This document shows positions 9,704 to 17,868 of a stretch of DNA of 64,000 nucleotides, one piece after another. The notes below the pieces were generated by a model. The model worked only from the letters and a program-made list of their open reading frames with translations. It made no database searches and was not told where the DNA came from. The translations under genes were made by a program, and so were the position numbers. Position 1 is the stretch's first letter. Every line of letters starts with the position of its first letter. This stretch comes from UBA2031 sp037189985 (lineage in GTDB: Bacteria > Pseudomonadota > Gammaproteobacteria > Pseudomonadales > Moraxellaceae): contig JBBCJX010000031.1 in NCBI GenBank assembly GCA_037189985.1, positions 124,001 to 188,000 on the forward strand. The letters are read 5' to 3'.

Positions 9704-11017
9704 TTACTGATCGATGAAGATATCCTTTTCCTGGCGCTTCACGAGCAACTTGTCGATACGCCGGCGATCCATGTCGACGATCTCGATACGCAGGCCGTTC
9801 CAGTCAAAGTGCTCACCCGTTTCAGGCACATGACCCCGCAGGAACAGCACGAAGCCTGCCAGTGTCTGGTAATCGCGCCCACCCACTTCCAATGCCCCTG
9901 TTTCCTCAGGAAACAACAGACGGAAACGCTCCATGGGCAAGGCCCCGTCAATCAGCCAGGAGCCGTCTTCACGCTCCACGATATCCGGATCATCACTGAT
10001 GCTTTCATCAGTCGCCTCGATCTCTCCCACCAGCGGGTCCATCACGTCATTGGCCGTGACCAAGCCCTGCACGCCACCGTATTCATCCACCACCAAGGCA
10101 AATCGCTCGCGGCGCTGCTTGAAGGTTTCCAAGAGGGAAAGCGGGGAAATGCTGTAGGGCACGAAAACAGGCTCACGCAGGGCAGCAGCAATATCCAGCG
10201 GTTCACCACGCAGGAGTTGCGCCAGCAGGTCATGCATGGCAACGATACCGGCCACATCCGAAAGGCCACCGCGGCAGACCGGCAGATAGCCATGACGGGC
10301 ATTGATGATGATCTCGTGCTGGGACTCGGGGGTGGCCTGCAAATCCAGGAACACCATGTCCGCACGCGTCGTCATGACCTGCGACAGCTGCCAGTTCTCC
10401 AGACGCAGGGCATTCTCGATGACGTCCTGCTCCGATTTGTCGAAAACACCCGCCACTGTTCCTTCGGCCAGCAACGCCTTGATTTCCTCTTCCGTTACCG
10501 GTGACTCCTTGGATTGCTGCACACGCAGCACACGCAGCAGGAACTCGGTGGAGCGCGTCAACAAGGCCACCAGTGGCATGGTCAGCCAGGCCAGACCCCG
10601 CATCAGGGGCGCAATCAGGCTGGCTATCCTCTCCGGTGCCTGCATGCCCAGACGCTTGGGCACCAGTTCCCCTACGATCAGGGAGAAATAGGTGATCATC
10701 AGCACCATGCAGCCTGTGGCCAGCCCTTTGGCATACGGCGCCAGGAGAGGCACGCCCTCAAACACCGGGATCAGGCGCTGTGTAATGGCCGCCTCGCCAA
10801 AGGCACCACTGAGAATGCCGATCAGCGTGATACCGATCTGGACGGTGGACAGGAAGCGGGTGGGATGCTCGGAGAGCAGAAGCGCAGCTGCCGCTCCCTT
10901 GTTACCGTCTTCTGCCAGTTGCTGCAGGCGGATACGCCGCGAAGACACGATGGCTATTTCAGACATCGCGAAGACGCCGTTGACCATGATCAACAGCACA
11001 ATGATGAGAATGTCCAT
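9704..11017 (-). CDS. CNNM/CBS-domain membrane protein (CorC/HlyC family)
   Basis: Inner-membrane protein of the YtfL/YfjD type; family members are linked to magnesium, polyamine or cation export. It is 437 residues long. An N-terminal CNNM (DUF21) domain with about four hydrophobic segments covers residues 1-190, with signatures MSEIAIVSSRR and GELVPKRLG. Two CBS domains cover about 205-330 (AIV-type strand and VVDEYGGVQGLVTANDVMDPLVG), followed by a CorC_HlyC C-terminal domain at about 345-430. It has its own promoter at 11056-11084 and is divergent from the amidotransferase gene. The transported substrate cannot be told from sequence. Confidence 0.9.
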   Translation of the reverse strand: MDILIIVLLIMVNGVFAMSEIAIVSSRRIRLQQLAEDGNKGAAAALLLSEHPTRFLSTVQIGITLIGILSGAFGEAAITQRLIPVFEGVPLLAPYAKGLATGCMVLMITYFSLIVGELVPKRLGMQAPERIASLIAPLMRGLAWLTMPLVALLTRSTEFLLRVLRVQQSKESPVTEEEIKALLAEGTVAGVFDKSEQDVIENALRLENWQLSQVMTTRADMVFLDLQATPESQHEIIINARHGYLPVCRGGLSDVAGIVAMHDLLAQLLRGEPLDIAAALREPVFVPYSISPLSLLETFKQRRERFALVVDEYGGVQGLVTANDVMDPLVGEIEATDESISDDPDIVEREDGSWLIDGALPMERFRLLFPEETGALEVGGRDYQTLAGFVLFLRGHVPETGEHFDWNGLRIEIVDMDRRRIDKLLVKRQEKDIFIDQ

Positions 11018-11055
11018 TCAAGAAGCATGATGAGGTGCCAGGCACCGGGACGTGC

Positions 11056-11084
11056 ATCATACGGGCAAAGCCCGGCCCTGACAA
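11056..11084 (-). promoter_or_regulatory. Sigma70 promoter of the CNNM gene
   Basis: On the minus strand TTGTCA and TATGAT are 17 bases apart. The predicted transcription start is about 30 bases before the ATG at 11017. The spacer itself contains a GC-rich inverted repeat (GGGC...GCCC). Confidence 0.7.
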
Positions 11085-11129
11085 AAACGGTTATCCTTGC
11101 CGTCCGCCGACCGTAATGCCGAGATTCCG

Positions 11130-11966
11130 ATGTGCCAGTTGCTGGGCATGAATTGCGCCACCCCCACCGACATCACCTTTTCCTTCACCGGCTTTGCCGC
11201 ACGCGGCGGCAATACCGGCCACCATGCCGATGGCTGGGGCATTGCCTTCTTTGAAGACAAAGCCTGCCGGCTTTTCATCGACCACGAATCCGCCGCTACC
11301 TCAGCCATTGCACAACTGGTCAAGAACTACCCCATCAAGTCGCGCAACGTGATCGCCCATATCCGCAAGGCCACACAGGGCGTGATCGAACTGGAGAACT
11401 GCCACCCCTTCATGCGCGAGCTCTGGGGCCGGCACTGGATATTTGCGCACAACGGCAATCTGGCAGCCTACTCACCCGATCTCGGCGGCCTGTACCAGCC
11501 CGTGGGCACCACCGACAGCGAACTGGCCTTCTGCCACCTGCTGGAAGGACTCAAGGCAAGATTCGGCACCACAAAGCCCTCGCTGGACGAGCTGTTCGAA
11601 GCCATTGCCGAACTGGTTGTGCCCATCACCCGGCACGGCACCTTCAATTTCCTGCTGTCCAACGGCCAGGCACTTTTTGCCTACGCCACCACACGCCTGC
11701 AATACGTGGTGCGGGAGTGGCCCTTCCAGAAGGCCCATCTCGTGGACACCGACATGGACATTGATTTCTCGCAGTACACCACGCCGGACGATCGTGTGGC
11801 CGTGATTGCCACCGAGCCGCTGACGGATGATGAGGAGTGGACTGCTTTTGCCTGCGGAGAACTGATCTGGTTTCAGGATGGCAAGCCCTTCAAGCGCAAG
11901 CTGACGCTCGATGCCGAGGAGCAACGCGCCGCACTCGCCCGTGCAGTGACGTTGGCCGATCAGTAA
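11130..11966 (+). CDS. Class II glutamine amidotransferase, YafJ type
   Basis: Predicted N-terminal-nucleophile amidohydrolase. The ATG at 11130 is chosen because it places a cysteine at residue 2 (MCQLLGMNC), the nucleophile of this fold; the open frame begins 11 codons earlier but would bury it. It is 278 residues long, as in YafJ. Supporting motifs are GHHADGWGIAFFE, NVIAHIRKAT and HPFMRELWGRHWIFAHNGNL. Family members lack a synthase domain and their acceptor is unknown. It stands alone between two terminator-bounded units. Confidence 0.9.
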   Translation: MCQLLGMNCATPTDITFSFTGFAARGGNTGHHADGWGIAFFEDKACRLFIDHESAATSAIAQLVKNYPIKSRNVIAHIRKATQGVIELENCHPFMRELWGRHWIFAHNGNLAAYSPDLGGLYQPVGTTDSELAFCHLLEGLKARFGTTKPSLDELFEAIAELVVPITRHGTFNFLLSNGQALFAYATTRLQYVVREWPFQKAHLVDTDMDIDFSQYTTPDDRVAVIATEPLTDDEEWTAFACGELIWFQDGKPFKRKLTLDAEEQRAALARAVTLADQ

Positions 11967-11972
11967 GGCCAC

Positions 11973-12002
11973 AAAAAAGGGCTGCATCAGCAGCCCTTTT
12001 TT
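11973..12002. terminator. Bidirectional terminator between the amidotransferase gene and cysS
   Basis: The stem GGGCTGC/GCAGCCC has loop ATCA, six A on one side and six T on the other. It serves both convergent genes. Confidence 0.9.
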
Positions 12003-12014
12003 ATGCAGTCGCCA

Positions 12015-13409
12015 TCAATCCGCCTTGCGCCACTTGATGCCTTCGCGGCTGAACTCCACGACCACGCCTTTTTCCTTCAGCGCATCACGCAGGCTGTCGG
12101 ACCTTGCAAAGTCCTTTGCCTGACGTGCGGCGGCAATGTCGGCAATGACCCGCTCCACCTCTGCCACAAAGCCGGCATCGCCTGCCCCGCCCTGACGGAA
12201 ACTTTCCGGGTCCTGCTGCAACAGTCCGAGTACACCACCCAAGCGCCTTAGCAGGACGGCATGCGCCGAGGCCTCTTTGCGGTGGCCCGCCTTCTCCAGG
12301 CGATTGACCTCGCGCACCAGCTCGAAAAGCACGGCCAGTGCTTCGGGAGTATTGAAATCGTCGTTCATGGCCGACGTGAACCGGGCCTCATGGTCGGCCG
12401 CATTGGCAGGCTCAGCCACTCCTGCCAGATCCAGCGCGCTCAGCGCGGTGTAAAAGCGCTCCAGTGAGGACCGGGCATTATCCAGCGCCTCGCTCGAGTA
12501 GTTGAGCGGGCTGCGGTAATGACTGGCGATGATGAAATAGCGCAGTACTTCGGCCGAATAGTGCTTGAGCACATCACGGATGGTGAAGAAGTTGCCAAGA
12601 GACTTGGACATCTTCTCGTCGTTCACCTGCACGAATCCTACATGCATCCAGGTATTGACGTAGGTCTCGCCGGTTGCCCCTTCGCTTTGTGCAATTTCAT
12701 TCTCGTGATGCGGAAACTGCAGGTCGCCTCCGCCGCCGTGGATGTCGAAATGATTACCCAGGCAGCAGGTGGACATGGCGGAGCATTCGATATGCCAGCC
12801 CGGCCGCCCCTTGCCCCAAGGAGACTCCCATGAAGGCTCACCCGGCTTGGCCGCCTTCCACAGCACGAAATCCAGTGGATCGGTCTTGATCTCGTCAATC
12901 TCTACACGGGCACCGGCCTGAAGATCTTCCAGATTGCGCTTGGAAAGCCGGCCATAGGGCTTGAACGAAGAAACATCGTAATACACATCACCGTTGCTGG
13001 CCGGGTAGGCATGCCCTCTGACGATCAGTTGCTCCACCATGGCAATGATCTGCGGCACGTATTCGGTGGCCTTGGGCTCGGTATCCGGACGTATCACGCC
13101 CAGCGCATCCGCATCCTCATTCATGGCGGCAATGAAGCGCTCGGTAAGGGCGTGGAAATCCTCGTTGTTCTCGTTGGCCCGCTTGATGATCTTGTCATCG
13201 ATATCAGTGATGTTGCGAACATAGCTGACTTTCCAGCCCTGGTTCCGCAGCCAGCGGGTCACCACGTCGAAAGACACCAGCACCCGGGCATGGCCGATAT
13301 GGCAATAGTCATAGACCGTCATGCCGCAGACATACATGCGGACTTCACCGGCATGAATGGGCTGGAAGGGTTCTTTCTTTTTGCTTTCGGAGTTGTGGAT
13401 CAGGAGCAT
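12015..13409 (-). CDS. cysS: Cysteinyl-tRNA synthetase
   Basis: Class I aminoacyl-tRNA synthetase that charges tRNA-Cys in the cytoplasm. The ATG at 13409 (MLLIHNSESKKKEPF) gives 464 residues, the family norm; the frame extends 19 codons further up through an intergenic palindrome and that part is not plausible coding sequence. Signatures are the HIGH motif in DYCHIGHARV, zinc-ligand cysteines (VCGMTVYD, ECSAMSTCCLG region and HHENE), and the KMSKS loop in EKMSKSLGNF. No strong ribosome-binding site is visible. It lies 62 bases downstream of glnS on the same strand, separated by a repeat element. Confidence 0.96.
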   Translation of the reverse strand: MLLIHNSESKKKEPFQPIHAGEVRMYVCGMTVYDYCHIGHARVLVSFDVVTRWLRNQGWKVSYVRNITDIDDKIIKRANENNEDFHALTERFIAAMNEDADALGVIRPDTEPKATEYVPQIIAMVEQLIVRGHAYPASNGDVYYDVSSFKPYGRLSKRNLEDLQAGARVEIDEIKTDPLDFVLWKAAKPGEPSWESPWGKGRPGWHIECSAMSTCCLGNHFDIHGGGGDLQFPHHENEIAQSEGATGETYVNTWMHVGFVQVNDEKMSKSLGNFFTIRDVLKHYSAEVLRYFIIASHYRSPLNYSSEALDNARSSLERFYTALSALDLAGVAEPANAADHEARFTSAMNDDFNTPEALAVLFELVREVNRLEKAGHRKEASAHAVLLRRLGGVLGLLQQDPESFRQGGAGDAGFVAEVERVIADIAAARQAKDFARSDSLRDALKEKGVVVEFSREGIKWRKAD

Positions 13410-13431
13410 GGGAGCATCAACGTGTTGGTTA

Positions 13432-13464
13432 TCTCCCCCTCCCCTGGAGCGGGAAAGAGGGAGC
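13432..13464. repeat. REP-like GC-rich palindromic element between glnS and cysS
   Basis: On the minus strand it reads CTCCCTCTTTCCCGC, then CTCC, then an AGGGGAGGGGGAG arm, an imperfect hairpin of the type CTCCCTCTCCC-loop-GGGAGAGGGAG. Similar elements occur at 15843, 59851 and 61009. Confidence 0.5.
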
Positions 13465-13471
13465 AAATGAA

Positions 13472-15124
13472 TCAGGCGCCGGGCTTCCAGGAGTCGCGCA
13501 GGCCTACCGTGCGATTGAATACCGGTTTGCCGGGCCGGGAGTCCTTCAGGTCCACGCAGAAATAGCCTTCTCGCTCGAACTGGAAACGCTCTTCCGGCAT
13601 TGCGGCTGCCAGTGAAGGCTCCAGCACTGCCTGCACGATCTCCAGCGCCTGCGGATTGATCAATGTCTTGAAGTCCACATCACCGCGATCAGGCGCTGCA
13701 TCGGTGAAAAGGCGGTCATACAGGCGCACTTCGGCAGGAACGCCCTTGCCTGCAGAAACCCAGTGCACCACGCCTTTCACCTTGCGGTCTTCCGGGTTCT
13801 TGCCCAGCGTCGCCAGATCACAGGAACAACGCAGCTCAGTCACTTCACCCGCAGCGTTCTTGATCACTTCATCACACTTGATGATGTAGGCATTGCGCAG
13901 GCGTACTTCGCCGCCAGGAATCAGGCGCTTGTAGCCTTTTGGCGGCACTTCCTCGAAATCGGCACGGTCGATGTAAAGCTCCTTCGTGAAGGGAATCACG
14001 CGCTCGCCCATCTCCGGCAAATTGGGATGACGGGCAGCAGAAATTTCCTCTACTTGCCCTTCAGGATAGTTCGTCAGCACCACTTTCAAGGGGCGCAATA
14101 CAGCCATGGCACGTGGCGCCGTGTTTTCCAGATGCTCGCGTACACAGAACTCCAGCATGCCCACATCTACAATGCCATCACTCTTGGTGACACCCACCCG
14201 GTTGCAGAAATCGCGCAGTGCTTCGGGCGTATAGCCACGGCGACGCATGCCAGAAATCGTCGGCATGCGTGGATCATCCCAGCCTGCCACCAGCTTTTCG
14301 TCAACCAGTTGCTTGAGCTTGCGCTTGCTGGTCACGGTGTAATTCACGTTGAGCCGCGAGAACTCGATCTGCTGGGGATGGGCCGGTGTGCCTAACGTTT
14401 CCAGCAACCAGTCATAGAGCGGGCGATGGTCCTCGAACTCCAGCGTGCACAGGGAGTGTGTGATGCTTTCAATCGCATCCGACAGGGGATGCGTGAAATC
14501 GTACATGGGATAGATGCACCACTTGTCGCCCGTCTGGTGGTGCGGCACCTTGCGGATGCGATAAATGGCCGGGTCACGCAGATTGATGTTGCCCGAGGCC
14601 ATGTCGATCTTCGCCCGCAGGATGCAGCTCCCCTCTTCCATTTCACCGGCGCGCATCTTTTCAAACAGAGCAAGGTTTTCTTCCACGCTGCGGTCGCGGT
14701 AAGGCGAGTTCTTGCCGGGCTCGGACAGGGTGCCGCGATTGGCACGCATCTCTTCCGCGCTCTGCGAGTCCACATAGGCCTTGCCCATGCGGACAAGCTG
14801 GAGGGCATATTCATGCAGTGCATCGAAATAATCGGAGGCATAGCGCACCGGGCCTGCCCATGTGAAACCCAGCCACTCCACGTCCTGCTTGATGGCGTCG
14901 ATGTATTCCTGTGACTCTTTTTCAGGATTGGTGTCATCGAAGCGGAGATTGCATGCGCCCGTCGCCTCCTCGGCAATACCGAAATTCAGGCAGATGGACT
15001 TGGCATGACCGATATGCAGGTAGCCATTGGGCTCGGGCGGAAACCGCGTGACGATTTTCTTGTGCTTGCCGCTGGCCAGGTCATCCACAACCTTGGCACG
15101 AATGAAATCTCTGGGTTCTATCAT
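13472..15124 (-). CDS. glnS: Glutaminyl-tRNA synthetase
   Basis: Class I synthetase that charges tRNA-Gln directly, as in gamma- and betaproteobacteria. It is 550 residues long. The HIGH motif lies in PEPNGYLHIGHAKS (about residues 30-43) and the KMSKS equivalent is VTSKRKLKQL. The C-terminal half is the double beta-barrel anticodon-binding domain (from about 345). Its start ATG has only a weak ribosome-binding site. A lone -10-like TATGAT occurs about 85 bases upstream (15208-15213) without a clear -35. It is divergent from ppiB. Confidence 0.97.
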   Translation of the reverse strand: MIEPRDFIRAKVVDDLASGKHKKIVTRFPPEPNGYLHIGHAKSICLNFGIAEEATGACNLRFDDTNPEKESQEYIDAIKQDVEWLGFTWAGPVRYASDYFDALHEYALQLVRMGKAYVDSQSAEEMRANRGTLSEPGKNSPYRDRSVEENLALFEKMRAGEMEEGSCILRAKIDMASGNINLRDPAIYRIRKVPHHQTGDKWCIYPMYDFTHPLSDAIESITHSLCTLEFEDHRPLYDWLLETLGTPAHPQQIEFSRLNVNYTVTSKRKLKQLVDEKLVAGWDDPRMPTISGMRRRGYTPEALRDFCNRVGVTKSDGIVDVGMLEFCVREHLENTAPRAMAVLRPLKVVLTNYPEGQVEEISAARHPNLPEMGERVIPFTKELYIDRADFEEVPPKGYKRLIPGGEVRLRNAYIIKCDEVIKNAAGEVTELRCSCDLATLGKNPEDRKVKGVVHWVSAGKGVPAEVRLYDRLFTDAAPDRGDVDFKTLINPQALEIVQAVLEPSLAAAMPEERFQFEREGYFCVDLKDSRPGKPVFNRTVGLRDSWKPGA

Positions 15125-15338
15125 GGCGCTGCGCTGGGCTCCGGACGCGGGTCCTGTGCTCCCTCCAGTTCACGCAGGCATACATGACAGCCGCGGGAGC
15201 GCCGCCTATCATAGCGGCCCGTCCTGGTAGGGGAGATGCGGGAAAACGGGCAGTCTACCTGTCCCGCCCTGCCCCCTTCAACCGCTGCCACTCACAAATC
15301 ACGGGCCGAAAGGCCTGATTTTCAAAGGAAAAACCCTC

Positions 15339-15842
15339 ATGGCTACCGTCGCGCTCAACACCACCAAAGGCCGCATTGTTCTCGAACTGGACGGCGTGAA
15401 GGCACCCAAGACCACCGCCAACTTCCTGGCCTATGTGAAGAGCGGCCACTACAACGGCACGATCTTCCACCGCGTCATCGACGGCTTCATGATCCAGGGC
15501 GGCGGCTTCGAAGCCAACATGAGCCAGAAGTCCACCAATGCGCCCATCGAGAACGAAGCCGACAACGGCCTCAAGAACGACCTCGGCACCATCGCCATGG
15601 CCCGTACCCAGGACCCGCACTCCGCCAGTGCCCAGTTCTTCATCAACGTGAAGAACAATGACTTCCTCAATCATTCCGGCAAGAGCGTGCAGGGCTGGGG
15701 CTATGCCGTCTTCGGCAAGGTGACCGAAGGACTGGAAGTGCTGGACATCATCAAGAAGGTGCCGACCGGCCGTAGCGGTGGCCACAGCGATGTGCCGACC
15801 ACGCCCATCGTAGTCGAGTCCGCTGAAATCATCAGCGAATAA
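15339..15842 (+). CDS. ppiB: Cytoplasmic cyclophilin-type peptidyl-prolyl isomerase
   Basis: Prolyl cis-trans isomerase. It is 167 residues long with no signal peptide, so it is the cytoplasmic PpiB type. The active-site region is FHRVIDGFMIQGGGF, followed by the family motif SASAQFFINV and a conserved GYAVFGKV strand. The start ATG is preceded by AAGGA. It lies next to lpxH, an order common in gammaproteobacteria (cysS-ppiB-lpxH), with a 49-base gap holding a REP-like hairpin. Confidence 0.96.
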   Translation: MATVALNTTKGRIVLELDGVKAPKTTANFLAYVKSGHYNGTIFHRVIDGFMIQGGGFEANMSQKSTNAPIENEADNGLKNDLGTIAMARTQDPHSASAQFFINVKNNDFLNHSGKSVQGWGYAVFGKVTEGLEVLDIIKKVPTGRSGGHSDVPTTPIVVESAEIISE

Positions 15843-15884
15843 CCCCTCACCCCGACCCTCTCTCCGTTTACGGAGAGAGGGAGA
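15843..15884. repeat. REP-like palindrome between ppiB and lpxH
   Basis: A perfect 11-bp stem (CCCTCTCTCCG/CGGAGAGAGGG, loop TTTA) is preceded by CCCCTCACCCCGA. This composition matches a palindrome family widely scattered in beta- and gammaproteobacterial genomes. Its 3' arm overlaps the only purine-rich stretch before the lpxH start. Confidence 0.7.
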
Positions 15885-15891
15885 CTGGCTT

Positions 15892-16623
15892 ATGTCCAAA
15901 ACCTGGTTCATTTCCGACCTGCACCTGTCCCCCGAGTTGCCCCGCATCACGGCCGGCTTTTTTCGCCTGCTCGAAAACATTCGCGGTGCCGATGCGCTGT
16001 ATGTTCTGGGTGATCTCTTCGAGGTCTGGGTGGGCGATGACAACCTGGACGATTACAACCAGTCCGTGGTGAACGCTTTCCGCCAGCTCAGCGACAGCGG
16101 TACGCGACTGTTCTTCGTGCATGGCAATCGCGACTTCCTGCTGGGCCAGGGCTTTGCGACTGCCACCGGCGGCGAACTGCTGCCAGAGAACAAGCTGATT
16201 GATTGCTACGGCCAGAAAATCCTGGTCATGCATGGCGACCAGCTCTGCACGCTCGATGAAAAATACATGGCCTTCCGCGCCCAGAGCCGTGACCCGGCCT
16301 GGCAGCAGATGATGCTGGAAAAACCGCTGGACCAGCGCCTGATGATCGCCACGATGTGGCGCATGCAAAGCAAGGCCAACAACGCCAACAAGGCGGAAAA
16401 CATCATGGACGTAACGCCCGCGGACGTGGTGCGCGTGCTGGAAGAAGCCGGTGTGCAAACCCTGCTGCATGGCCACACGCACCGGCCGGCCGTGCATGCC
16501 GTGGAAGCGTCAGGGCAGCCAGCCCAGCGCATCGTGCTGGGTGACTGGCGCGAAGACAGCGGCGAAGCCGTGATTGCAATGGCCGATGAAAACGGCCTTC
16601 AGCCGGTCACCTGGCATTTCTGA
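15892..16623 (+). CDS. lpxH: UDP-2,3-diacylglucosamine hydrolase
   Basis: Lipid A pathway enzyme that cleaves UDP-2,3-diacylglucosamine to lipid X and UMP at the inner membrane surface. It is 243 residues long and shows the five calcineurin-like metallophosphoesterase motifs in order: DLHL (near 9-12), GDLFEVWVGDD (near 42-52), GNRDF, MHGD and GHTHRPA. All metal ligands are present. The start is directly after the REP-like hairpin, and the likely ribosome-binding purines (AGGGAG) sit on the hairpin arm. Confidence 0.96.
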   Translation: MSKTWFISDLHLSPELPRITAGFFRLLENIRGADALYVLGDLFEVWVGDDNLDDYNQSVVNAFRQLSDSGTRLFFVHGNRDFLLGQGFATATGGELLPENKLIDCYGQKILVMHGDQLCTLDEKYMAFRAQSRDPAWQQMMLEKPLDQRLMIATMWRMQSKANNANKAENIMDVTPADVVRVLEEAGVQTLLHGHTHRPAVHAVEASGQPAQRIVLGDWREDSGEAVIAMADENGLQPVTWHF

Positions 16624-16692
16624 ACCATCAATCCCCGGAACATGGGGACAGAGCAAGAGCGGCCACACCCACTCTGCTCTGACTCGGGCTTC

Positions 16693-17724
16693 TCAGTCGC
16701 CGACCTTCTCTCCCCTGTCCCGCATGCGCTCCAGCGATTCCACACGCAAGCGCTCCGTCTCTGAAAAACGGCTGTTGCGCAACTCCTCCAGTTGCCGCTG
16801 GCGGTCCTGCTCGCTCAGGCTCTTGTTGGCAAGGATGGCATCACGCTCGGCATGCCAGGCCGTCATGCGCTGGTTCCAGCTTGCACGTTCCTGGTCCAGC
16901 GACTCAAGACGGTCTGCCGCCTCGGGGCCGACCACGCTTTCCCGTATCTGGCGCAGTTCCGCTGCGGAACCACCCCGCTTCTGCCAGTCCTGCGTCAGGC
17001 CTTCCAGATTCTGGTACTGGTTGATGACCTTGAGGGACTCGCGCAGGTTTTCCGGCAACTCCTGTTCCAGCGCGGTCAACTGCCGTGCACGCTGCTCCGC
17101 CGTCAGGCTGGCGTTCTGCGTGATGTCCAGACGAGCGAGGGTGTAGCGGTCATATGCATCCTCGTCACCAAAGAAAGCTGTGACGGTTTCTGCCGTGAAG
17201 AACTGGGAACGCAGGGCCTGCACCTGCTGCATCTGGCGGCGGACAGCGGCGATATCCACCTGGTCGCCGGCCATGACCTGTGCCTGCTGCAGGTTCTCGA
17301 GACCATGCTTGTAGGCGATATAGCTGTCGAGCAGACGCTCGGCCTCACCTGCAGCCATGGGTGGCAGCTTGTGGCGGATGTAGGCGCGGATGCGGGCAAC
17401 GATGGTTTCCAGCGGCTCCTCACCGATGGTGGAAAGGAAATAGTCGAAAACGCGACGCACGCCGTTGGTGATCTTGAGATGGCCGCGGTCATCAAACTCC
17501 AGCTCACCGTCCACTTCCGTCCCGGCCAGCGAAGCGGGAAGGCTTTCAAGGCCAGTGGCAAAACCATTGGGCATGTCTGCCAGCGGCAGACGCAATTCGC
17601 GCGATGACCCGTTTGCCGCACTGGGAGAAAGTTGCCCAGCCTCTTCCTTGTCCGGCAGCAGCCAGTAAAGCAATGCGGCGCCCAACAGCAAACAGGCAAT
17701 CACCAGTCCCGTGGGTTTGGTCAT
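16693..17724 (-). CDS. lifO: Lipase-specific foldase (lipase chaperone)
   Basis: Inner-membrane-anchored steric chaperone that folds the cognate secreted lipase in the periplasm before type II secretion. It is 343 residues long: an N-terminal anchor (about 5-24), a short variable proline/serine linker, then the alpha-helical foldase domain. It contains the family signature R-x-x-F-D-Y-x-L-S at RRVFDYFLSTIGEE (about 91-104), whose R, F and D residues are essential in studied members. The start ATG has AAGGGAG upstream. It lies 144 bases downstream of the lipase gene, as in Pseudomonas and Acinetobacter lip-lif operons, with a hairpin in the gap. Confidence 0.94.
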   Translation of the reverse strand: MTKPTGLVIACLLLGAALLYWLLPDKEEAGQLSPSAANGSSRELRLPLADMPNGFATGLESLPASLAGTEVDGELEFDDRGHLKITNGVRRVFDYFLSTIGEEPLETIVARIRAYIRHKLPPMAAGEAERLLDSYIAYKHGLENLQQAQVMAGDQVDIAAVRRQMQQVQALRSQFFTAETVTAFFGDEDAYDRYTLARLDITQNASLTAEQRARQLTALEQELPENLRESLKVINQYQNLEGLTQDWQKRGGSAAELRQIRESVVGPEAADRLESLDQERASWNQRMTAWHAERDAILANKSLSEQDRQRQLEELRNSRFSETERLRVESLERMRDRGEKVGD

Positions 17725-17797
17725 GTAACACTCCCTTTGATGGTTTCTGTCCGGATTGTTCTTGTCCTGCCGGATCAGATGCTCACCCGCCAGAAAC

Positions 17798-17825
17798 GAG
17801 AATGGCGGCCTGGGCCGCCATTCTC
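17798..17825. terminator. Strong hairpin between lipase and foldase genes
   Basis: A 13-bp perfect inverted repeat (GAGAATGGCGGCC/GGCCGCCATTCTC) has almost no loop and no clear T-run on the minus strand. It is more likely an mRNA-stabilising or attenuating structure than a full terminator. Confidence 0.55.
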
Positions 17826-17868
17826 ACCGATCTTGTCGGGATGTCACGTCACGATCATGTAGTCCACA

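Noticed and set aside
16650..16680. Terminator between convergent lpxH and lifO
   Set aside because: An AGAGCA...TGCTCT pairing exists but has a bulge and a long loop and no T-run; too weak to list.
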